DNA of 10,357 bases from Massilia sp. UBA2604 (GTDB lineage Bacteria > Pseudomonadota > Gammaproteobacteria > Burkholderiales > Burkholderiaceae_D), in NCBI GenBank assembly GCA_002339265.1, contig DDKG01000037.1:1-10357 (forward strand), written 5' to 3'. Made by a program: the position numbers and the translations under genes. Positions 5,604 through 10,357 of this stretch are shown here, piece after piece (positions within the stretch are counted from its first letter, which is position 1; each line of letters begins with the position of its first letter). The notes beneath the pieces were generated by a model. That model was not told the origin of the DNA. It saw only the letters and a program-made list of their open reading frames with translations, and searched no databases.

Positions 5604-5628
5604 TGATGTGGTATAGTTTTCCTATACT
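5599..5628 (+). promoter_or_regulatory. Predicted rightward promoter of the holin-like gene
   Basis: TTTACT (5599-5604) and TATACT (5623-5628) are separated by 18 bp, with the start predicted near 5635. The -35 overlaps the middle operator and the -10 overlaps the right operator, so repressor binding should block RNA polymerase, in the manner of lambda PR. Since the operators themselves contain TATA-like bases, exact hexamers need mapping. Confidence 0.6.
5611..5627. promoter_or_regulatory. Operator O-right for the LexA/CI-like repressor
   Basis: GTATAG-TTTTC-CTATAC has perfect 6-bp half-sites and is the exact inverted copy of the left operator (5564-5580), with centres 47 bp apart. It covers the -10 of the predicted rightward promoter. 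Confidence 0.82.
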
Positions 5629-5663
5629 TTTATAAACCGCGTTGAGATGGGTCAGGAGGCCGC

Positions 5664-5711
5664 ATGGGCATCCTTGCGCCGACTCAGGGCGAAGCAGGGG
5701 AGACACGATGA
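5664..5711 (+). CDS. 15-codon leader ORF coupled to the holin-like gene
   Basis: A consensus Shine-Dalgarno AGGAGG (5654-5659) precedes the ATG at 5664 with a short 4-nt gap. The ORF encodes MGILAPTQGEAGETR and stops at TGA 5709-5711, overlapping the ATG of the next gene as ATGA. It is the first possible ORF after the predicted rightward promoter, the place lambda has cro. It is too short to bind DNA and has no recognisable motif. The overlap suggests its translation controls or boosts translation of the holin-like gene. That it is translated is inferred from the ribosome site only. Confidence 0.5.
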   Translation: MGILAPTQGEAGETR

Positions 5712-5905
5712 TCATTGACACCTACCTGCGTCTTGCCGGCGCCGACATGGCGGCCTCGCTGACGCTATCCGACCTGGGCATCCTGGTCGGCATCCTCACC
5801 GGCCTGCTGGGGGCGCTCGTCAACCTGGTTTACACCTGGCGCAAGGATCGCCGCGAGCAGCGCGAGAGCGATGCGGCGTGGGCCAGGCGCAAGAACGAAG
5901 AATGA
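5708..5905 (+). CDS. Holin-like small membrane protein
   Basis: This 65-aa protein has one strong membrane segment (~21-44: SDLGILVGILTGLLGALVNLVYTW) followed by a highly charged tail (RKDRREQRESDAAWARRKNEE). By the positive-inside rule the tail should be cytoplasmic. The pattern G-I-L-x-G-L-L-x-x-L-x-N-L with a basic tail resembles HP1-family phage holins, which make membrane lesions that let endolysin reach the wall. The ATG at 5708 has GGGGAG 5 nt upstream. M14 (MAASLTLSDL) is an internal start candidate, and dual starts are a known way to make holin and antiholin from one gene; whether this applies here is unknown. No endolysin or spanin is nearby. It is controlled by the triple operator upstream. 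It could instead be another type of small toxic membrane protein; the holin call is moderate. Confidence 0.62.
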   Translation: MIIDTYLRLAGADMAASLTLSDLGILVGILTGLLGALVNLVYTWRKDRREQRESDAAWARRKNEE

Positions 5906-5969
5906 ACGGGCGCGCCGGCCCTGTAGAATAGCGGACTGCATTGATATCGATACCGGAGCACGTACGTCC

Positions 5970-6323
5970 ATGGTTTTCCTCACAGTCCCTTACGCCGAGA
6001 AAGACGCCGCCAAGGCGCTCGGCGCCCGCTGGAACCCGACCCGCAAACGCTGGTACGTGCCGGACGGCGTCGTTAAAGAGCCGTTCGCCAAGTGGCTGGA
6101 TGGCGCGCCGGGCGCGGACGCCGTGCCGGGCAAGCCGGGCCGAGTCGACAGCTACCAGGGCAAGACCGTGGTCGGCCTGCACTACGTCGAACTGGAGCAC
6201 GATTGCAATCCGATGCAGGCCTGTCCACGCTGCGCGGAGCAACTGGCCAGTACACCATGGGCGCAGGCGCAAGCCAACCTGAGGTCGCTGGTCGGCGCCA
6301 TGCCCGGCACGTCGAACAAGTGA
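5970..6323 (+). CDS. DUF5710-domain protein with C-terminal cysteine cluster
   Basis: This is a 117-aa soluble protein. Residues ~3-45 (FLTVPYAEKDAAKALGARWNPTRKRWYVP) match the DUF5710 family, a short domain often found at the ends of DNA-primase-like and mobile-element proteins and as small stand-alone proteins; its biochemical role is not established. The second half has EHDCNPMQACPRCAEQ, with C79, C85 and C88 and nearby H77, which could bind zinc. The ATG at 5970 is chosen because DUF5710 begins right after it and GGAG lies 11 nt upstream; an open frame upstream (from 5871) overlaps the holin-like gene and looks non-coding. It is 64 bp downstream of that gene on the same strand, so read-through from the operator-controlled promoter is possible. 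Confidence 0.78.
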   Translation: MVFLTVPYAEKDAAKALGARWNPTRKRWYVPDGVVKEPFAKWLDGAPGADAVPGKPGRVDSYQGKTVVGLHYVELEHDCNPMQACPRCAEQLASTPWAQAQANLRSLVGAMPGTSNK

Positions 6324-6433
6324 GGTCCATGCCAGTTTTTGTTGCCGGAAAGCAGATTTGAATCGTGCGCGTCTCGCACTACTGCTGAGTAAACGCTAAG
6401 ATGCCAGCTTGACAATATTGCTCAGGCGATGAC

Positions 6434-8197
6434 ATGACCCAGGCGACCGCCGGCAGGAGACCAGACGATCGGGCGCGCAGCGACCGGCGCCTGGGTGTGG
6501 GCATCGGCATCTCGGTCCTGTTGCACGGTCTCCTGCTGTCGCTGCAATTCGGCGTGCCCGGCCTCGACCTGGGCGGCGGGGGACCGATCAGCGTCACCCT
6601 CGCGCCTTCGCCGGCAGCCACGCCAGTTCCCCCACTGCCTGAAACGCCGTCGCCGCCTGCTTTCCCACCTCCGTCACCGGCCCCCGCATCGCCGCCGGCG
6701 CCCGCTACGGCGCGCGGCCTGCGCCTGGTCGACCTGCCGCCGCCACCGCCGCCGGTCGTTCAGGCCGAGGCGCGTCCCCCGGTCCAGGCCAAGAGGCCGA
6801 AGCGCCCCAAGCCGCCGGCGCCGAAGCGCACGTTGCGCGAAGTGCCGCCCCCGGTCATCGTGGCCGCGCCGGATCCTGAATCGGAATTCATCCTTCCAGT
6901 GCCCTTGCCGGACGTCGTCCCCGAACCGGCGCTCGATGCGCCTGTACTGGCCGAAACGGTCGCGGACGATACGCCGACGGAACCGATCGAGGCCGCCGAT
7001 TCCGGTCGGGACCTCGTCGCGCAGGAGGCCGAGGAAGAACGCGAGCGCCAGCTCGCGGCGGAACAGGAACCGGAGCGACTGGCCCAGGCCGAGCGTGACG
7101 CCGCCGAGCGCCTGGCGCAGGATCGGGCCGAACAGGAGCGGCTGGAACAGGAACGGCGCGTGGCCGAGGACGAAGCGCGGGTCGCGCAATTGCGCGAAGC
7201 CGAGCGGCTGCAGGCCCGGGAACAGGTCGCGCGCGAGCAGGCCGAGCAGCGCCTAGCCCAGCAGGCTGCCGAGCAGGCATTGCAAGAGAAGATGCGGGAG
7301 CAGGCGTTGGCGCGCCAGCGCGCCGAAGAGGAAGCGCAGCGCCAGGCGCAGCTATTGGAACGGGAGCGCGCCGAACAGCAACAGCTGCAAGCGCAGCGTC
7401 TCGCGCAGGAGGCGGCCGAGCGCCGGCGCATCGAGGAACTCGCGCAACAGCAACTGGCGCAAGAGCGTGCACGCCAGCTGGCGGAGGAAGAGGCGACACG
7501 GCAGGCGCAACAGCAAGCGGAACAGCGCGCGCGCGCCGAGGCCGAACGGCTGGCGCGCCAGCAGGCGGAAGACGCCGCGCGCCAGGCGGCCGCGCAGCGG
7601 CTGGCGGCGCAGCGGCTGGCGGCGCAGGCGCCCGCTCCCGGCGCGGGCGCTGGTACCGACTCCATGCCCATCGGCCCCGGCCAGGGCGCGGGGCGGGGTG
7701 CCGGCAGCGGCGGCGGAAGCCAGCCCGGCGCCGGCTCGCTGGCCGGCTTGCCCGGCAATCGCGCGCGCGAGTTGTTGCGCGGCGTGACCATCCCCAACGT
7801 CGATGCGCCGGTCACGCCGGCTGCACGATCCATGGGCGGCCGGCGGGTGCTGGCCGATGGCGGCGAGCGCGACGCGCCGCTGCGCCTGTATGTCGACAGC
7901 GTGCGCCAGAAGCTGGAGCGCAACGCGGTGCTGGGCGGGGCGCGCCTGTCGTTGCAGGACGTGCGCATCGATCCCCTGGTCAGCGTGTCGCTGCGCAGCG
8001 ACGGCAGCATCGACGACGTGACCATTATCCGCTCGAGCGGGCGGGCCGACATGGACGACGCGGTGCGCCGTTTCGTGCGCCTGAACGCCCGCTATTCCGC
8101 GTTTCCCCCGAACGTTGCCGCACAGTTCGACATCATCGAGATCCGCCGCATCTGGCGCTTCGCCGATGGCCTCAAGCTGATCGAAGAGATGCGCTGA
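6434..8197 (+). CDS. TonB/TolA-like energy-transducing envelope protein
   Basis: This 587-aa inner-membrane-anchored periplasmic protein has a short basic cytoplasmic tail and one membrane segment at ~21-40. That segment contains S27-x-x-x-H31, the Ser/His pair used by TonB and TolA to couple to ExbB/ExbD or TolQ/TolR. A proline-rich region (~57-175, including PPPPPP and Lys-Pro KRPKRPKPP) resembles TonB. A long charged Gln/Glu/Arg/Ala coiled coil (~195-398) resembles TolA domain II. A Gly-rich linker (~402-440) leads to a TonB-like C-terminal domain (~480-576: VSVSLRSDGSIDDVTIIRSSGRADMDDAVRR, then IWRF). A perfect 15-bp duplication at 7592-7621 repeats AQRLA. The Shine-Dalgarno is weak (CAGG). 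No exbB/exbD or tolQ/tolR is adjacent, so its motor is encoded elsewhere. Whether it serves a receptor, the divisome or export is unknown. Confidence 0.83.
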   Translation: MTQATAGRRPDDRARSDRRLGVGIGISVLLHGLLLSLQFGVPGLDLGGGGPISVTLAPSPAATPVPPLPETPSPPAFPPPSPAPASPPAPATARGLRLVDLPPPPPPVVQAEARPPVQAKRPKRPKPPAPKRTLREVPPPVIVAAPDPESEFILPVPLPDVVPEPALDAPVLAETVADDTPTEPIEAADSGRDLVAQEAEEERERQLAAEQEPERLAQAERDAAERLAQDRAEQERLEQERRVAEDEARVAQLREAERLQAREQVAREQAEQRLAQQAAEQALQEKMREQALARQRAEEEAQRQAQLLERERAEQQQLQAQRLAQEAAERRRIEELAQQQLAQERARQLAEEEATRQAQQQAEQRARAEAERLARQQAEDAARQAAAQRLAAQRLAAQAPAPGAGAGTDSMPIGPGQGAGRGAGSGGGSQPGAGSLAGLPGNRARELLRGVTIPNVDAPVTPAARSMGGRRVLADGGERDAPLRLYVDSVRQKLERNAVLGGARLSLQDVRIDPLVSVSLRSDGSIDDVTIIRSSGRADMDDAVRRFVRLNARYSAFPPNVAAQFDIIEIRRIWRFADGLKLIEEMR

Positions 8198-8355
8198 GCC
8201 ACCCTGTGCGAAGCCCGCCACGCAGTTGCCTGTCGCCTTCGACCTAACCGACGCCGCCGTTCGCCATTTGATACGCTGCAAAGCCAAGCCCAATGGACGC
8301 CGTACCCTGAACTGAATCGTTCATCTACTGCGACTATTTTTGATAGGCAACAATC

Positions 8356-9513
8356 ATGGCTCGGTTTTGTTCAGTTGCAATAAGGGATTTGCCGCGCGCA
8401 TTAGTTTCCACGCGTACCGTCATCCTGATGCTTGCGCTATGTTTGGCGCTGTCGGCCTGCGCGACCGGCATCGGCTTCGGCCAGGCGGCGCGTTCGGGCG
8501 GTCCGGGCGATGCCCAGGCCCCCACCACCGAGCTGATCACCGAAACCCTGATCGAGAAAGAGCGCGCGGCGCAGGCCAGCGTCGCCCGGCAAGACCTCAC
8601 GCCCTTGTTCGTGTCCCGGCCGCCGCCTTACACCATCGGGCGTGGCGACATCCTGTCGATCGTGGTCTGGGACCACCCTGAACTGGCCGCCGGCGGCATG
8701 ACCATGGCCACGTCCGCCGCCGACAGCGGCGTCGTCCAGCCGAACGCGACGCCGCCCGGCTTCGCGGTCGATCACCAGGGCCGCATCCAGTTTCCCCTGA
8801 TCGGCATGCTCAGCCTCGACGGCAAGACCGAGGAAGAAGCGCGCACTCTGCTCACCGCCAAGCTCGCACGCTATATCGCCAATCCGAACGTCACCTTGCG
8901 CGTGCAGGCCTACCGCAGCCGCCGCGTCTACGTCGACGGCGAGGTGCGCACGCCCGGCCTGCAGGCGATCGACGACATCCCGATGACGCTGGTCGAGGCC
9001 TTGAACCGCGCCGGCGGCATGCAGCCGGGCGCCGACCAGAGCCGCATCGTGATCGAGCGTGGCGACGACCGCTACCACGTCAATCTACGCGAGCTGGTGC
9101 AGAAGGGCGTCAATCCGGGCACCATCCTGCTGGCGCATGGCGACGTCGTGCGCGTGCATTCGCGCGATGAAAGCAAGGTGTTCGTCTCGGGCGAGGTGAT
9201 CTCGCCAAAGGCGCTCACCATGCACAATGGCCGGCTCACGCTCAACGAAGCATTGGGCGAGACGGGCGGCATCAGTCCCCTGAGCGGCGACGCGCGCCAG
9301 GTGTATGTGGTGCGCAAGGCGTCGGACCGCACCCGCGTGTTCCGCCTCGACGCGCGCGACTCCGGCGCGCTGGCGATGGCCGAGACCTTCGAGCTGCGGC
9401 CCAAGGACGTGGTGTATGTCGCCGCCTCGCCGCTGGCGAACTGGAACCGCCACCTCAGCCTGCTGTTCCCGGGCGCGCTGACCAATGCCGTCGGCGTCAC
9501 GAATCGTCCCTGA
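8356..9513 (+). CDS. Wza-type polysaccharide export outer-membrane lipoprotein
   Basis: This 385-aa protein has a lipoprotein signal ending in lipobox L32-S-A-C35, so it is lipid-anchored to the outer membrane. A Poly_export domain spans ~90-185 (YTIGRGDILSIVVWDHPEL, then FPLIGMLSLDGKTEEEA, then NPNVTLRVQAYRSRRVYV). Two SLBB domains follow (~189-265 with GEVRTPGLQAI, and ~274-345 with VSGEVISPKALTM). The C-terminal segment NWNRHLSLLFPGAL fits the amphipathic helix that forms the octameric pore in Wza. It exports exopolysaccharide or capsule with a Wzc-type kinase. The ATG at 8356 has a weak AGG site; ATG at 8428 would leave a very short signal sequence. The kinase that should follow is broken after 47 codons. 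The gene lies 158 bp after the TonB/TolA-like gene with no clear promoter between. Confidence 0.9.
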   Translation: MARFCSVAIRDLPRALVSTRTVILMLALCLALSACATGIGFGQAARSGGPGDAQAPTTELITETLIEKERAAQASVARQDLTPLFVSRPPPYTIGRGDILSIVVWDHPELAAGGMTMATSAADSGVVQPNATPPGFAVDHQGRIQFPLIGMLSLDGKTEEEARTLLTAKLARYIANPNVTLRVQAYRSRRVYVDGEVRTPGLQAIDDIPMTLVEALNRAGGMQPGADQSRIVIERGDDRYHVNLRELVQKGVNPGTILLAHGDVVRVHSRDESKVFVSGEVISPKALTMHNGRLTLNEALGETGGISPLSGDARQVYVVRKASDRTRVFRLDARDSGALAMAETFELRPKDVVYVAASPLANWNRHLSLLFPGALTNAVGVTNRP

Positions 9514-9528
9514 GCAGCGCCGCGCTGC
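9514..9528 (+). other. Short GC hairpin between export gene and kinase remnant
   Basis: GCAGCGC and GCGCTGC form a compact inverted repeat around one base immediately after the TGA of the export gene. There is no T tract, so it may act in mRNA stability or differential expression rather than termination. Confidence 0.35.
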
Positions 9529-9553
9529 CTGAGCAGTCCCGAGGAGCCCCGCC

Positions 9554-9697
9554 ATGACCAGCCCGCATGAGGCGCATTCACTGAAACACGTGTCGCACAG
9601 CCCGCCCGTGCTGTCGGTGCCGTTCGATCCACGCCCGCCCGAACCCTTGCCGGAAGAGCCTACGGTCGACCTGAAAGGCTATCTCAACACCCTGTAG
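9554..9697 (+). pseudogene. Wzc-type tyrosine autokinase (chain-length determinant), 5' remnant only
   Basis: A 47-codon ORF starts at ATG 9554 with GAGGAG 7 nt upstream, 40 bp after the export gene, the usual place of the Wzc-type kinase. It reads MTSPHEAHSLKHVSHSPP, a Pro-rich stretch, then VDLKGYLNTL. Hydrophilic Pro-rich N-termini followed by (V/I)DL-x-x-Y-L-x-x-L and a membrane helix are typical of these autokinases. Here the frame ends at TAG exactly where the next Tyr and the first membrane segment would begin. The following bases are the reverse strand of another gene. The membrane, Wzz and kinase domains (about 700 residues) are all missing. Identity rests on context and a short N-terminal match, so it is moderate; a genuine small gene is less likely. 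Confidence 0.6.
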
Positions 9698-9786
9698 CCG
9701 AGGCCGATGATGCCGATCACGGCGTGGCGGTCGCGCAGCCGGGCCAGCAGCTGCTCCAGGTGAACTGATTGGTTCTCGTCTCGCAT
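9679..9786 (-). pseudogene. Nucleotide-sugar dehydrogenase (UDP-GlcNAc/ManNAc dehydrogenase type), 5' remnant only
   Basis: From ATG 9786, with GAGGAAA about 6 nt upstream, the minus strand reads MRDENQSVHLEQLLARLRDR, then HAVIGIIGLGY. That last segment is the start of the Rossmann NAD-binding fold (V-I-G-x-I-G-L-G-Y-V-G-L-P) of UDP-sugar 6-dehydrogenases such as WbpA. After Tyr31 the expected VGLP is replaced by RVLR and a stop. About 400 residues, including the catalytic Cys domain, are absent. The enzyme would oxidise a UDP-HexNAc to the uronic acid for polysaccharide synthesis. It lies 100 bp downstream of the dehydratase-like gene on the same strand, consistent with one sugar-nucleotide operon before the rearrangement. 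Confidence 0.7.
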
Positions 9787-9805
9787 GGGTTTCCTCGACA
9801 ATATC

Positions 9806-9844
9806 GGTATGACGGCAAGGTATGACAGCAAGGTATGACAGCAA
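9806..9844. repeat. 13-bp tandem repeat, three copies
   Basis: The unit GGTATGACAGCAA occurs at 9806-9818 (one mismatch, GGTATGACGGCAA), 9819-9831 and 9832-9844, followed by a decayed CAATGTGACGG. It lies in the 100-bp gap between the dehydratase-like gene and the dehydrogenase remnant. Copy number may vary between strains. Confidence 0.9.
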
Positions 9845-9886
9845 CAATGTGACGGTGATGGCGTGAAACGGCGGCGCTGGCCGGCG

Positions 9887-10357
9887 CTAGATCCGGAACG
9901 GCACGAACTTGCGGATCAGGCCGGCAGGCACGGGCTCCTCGACCGGCGCCTGCGGGGGCGGCGCCGGTGTCGAGGGCAGGTATTCGGACACGATGGCCTT
10001 GACCATCGACTCGATGGGGCCGCGCTCGTGCGTGTCGCAGGCCATCATCAGGCAGGTGATGCAGGTTTCGAGCACGCTGGGCCGCAGCGCGCTTTCCTTC
10101 ATGCGCATGATGCGCGGATGCTCGCTCGGGAAGACGGTGCCGTCGGTGAGCAGTTCTTCATGCAGTTTTTCGCCCGGGAACAGGCCGATGAACTGGATCT
10201 CGATGTCGCCGCGCGGCTGCTGGGGCGTGCGTTCGGTGAGGCCATGCATGGCGATCATGGTGCGCGCCAGGTCGAGGATGCGCACCGGTTCGCCCATGTC
10301 GAGCACGAACACGTCGCCGCCCTTGGCCATGGCGCCGGCCTGGATCACCAGCTGGGC
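9887..10357 (-). CDS. WbpM/CapD-type nucleotide-sugar 4,6-dehydratase, C-terminal part (5' end outside window)
   Basis: The minus-strand frame is open to the window edge and ends at TAG 9887-9889, giving 156 residues. The visible part reads [35 protein letters not shown], then [21 protein letters not shown], then HPRIMR. These are the conserved C-terminal motifs of the membrane-bound polysaccharide-biosynthesis SDR family (WbpM, CapD, PglF), which make UDP-4-keto-6-deoxy-HexNAc for O-antigen, capsule or exopolysaccharide. A Pro-rich tail ([16 protein letters not shown]) follows. The N-terminal membrane helices and the catalytic motif lie beyond the window. It runs toward the export gene and originally probably formed an operon with the dehydrogenase remnant. 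Confidence 0.88.
   Translation of the reverse strand, partial: AQLVIQAGAMAKGGDVFVLDMGEPVRILDLARTMIAMHGLTERTPQQPRGDIEIQFIGLFPGEKLHEELLTDGTVFPSEHPRIMRMKESALRPSVLETCITCLMMACDTHERGPIESMVKAIVSEYLPSTPAPPPQAPVEEPVPAGLIRKFVPFRI

Noticed and set aside
6409..6414. Consensus -35 TTGACA upstream of the TonB/TolA-like gene
   Set aside because: A 17-bp spacer puts the -10 inside the coding start (ACATGA), so it cannot make a full transcript for the chosen ATG.
6760..8052. 430-aa open frame antisense to the TonB/TolA-like gene
   Set aside because: Its product is an Ala/Ser/Cys/Arg-rich low-complexity string, the mirror of the Gln/Glu/Arg/Ala coiled-coil codons; no domain, and the sense protein is well supported.
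8198..8355. Promoter or terminator between the TonB/TolA-like and export genes
   Set aside because: TTGATA-like and TATTTT-like words occur but not at proper spacing, and TGAAC/GTTCA is too short to call; nothing firm was seen.
9679..9700. Insertion sequence at the truncated gene junction
   Set aside because: No terminal inverted repeats, target duplication or transposase sequence; the two gene ends abut directly.
9806..9844. Possible CRISPR array
   Set aside because: The 13-bp units are directly adjacent with no spacers; this is a simple tandem repeat.

Overview
The window is GC-rich, tightly packed Gram-negative chromosome. It looks like a betaproteobacterium of the Oxalobacteraceae (Massilia/Duganella/Janthinobacterium type). 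That placement is inference: it rests on the glmM end followed by tRNA genes, the tandem DUF4214 proteins, the DUF5710 protein, the NhaR-like regulator, and a Wza-type export gene next to a WbpM-type gene. No database search was possible.

Layout. Bases 1-355 hold the 3' end of glmM. tRNA-Pro(UGG) with a strong promoter and intrinsic terminator (389-552) and tRNA-Arg(UCU) with its own promoter (588-710) follow. Bases 761-2971 (minus) carry two paralogous proteins with a PPC-like, RTX-like and DUF4214 architecture, probably secreted. Bases 3118-4539 hold a divergent pair: a TerB-like protein (minus) and an NhaR-like LysR regulator (plus). Their shared 108-bp intergenic region contains three TCGAA elements spaced exactly 12 bp apart.

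Bases 4536-5905 are the most striking part. A LexA/CI-type self-cleaving repressor (minus) is followed by an overlapping unknown gene. Upstream of the repressor are three 17-bp operators separated by 6 and 7 bp, the layout of the lambda right operator. On the far side a predicted rightward promoter leads to a 15-codon ORF coupled by ATGA to a 65-aa holin-like membrane protein. No cro, integrase or phage structural gene is present. The simplest reading is a stand-alone or leftover damage-responsive switch that controls a membrane-active protein.

Bases 5970-8197 hold a DUF5710 protein with a C-terminal cysteine cluster and a 587-aa TonB/TolA-like envelope protein. Bases 8356-10357 are exopolysaccharide genes: an intact Wza-type outer-membrane export lipoprotein, then only the first 47 codons of what looks like the Wzc-type tyrosine autokinase. 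This runs directly into the reversed first ~31 codons of a nucleotide-sugar dehydrogenase, next to the 3' part of a WbpM/CapD-type gene (minus). That head-to-head join at 9694-9696 looks like a deletion scar (or an assembly chimera) that removed the middle of the polysaccharide locus.
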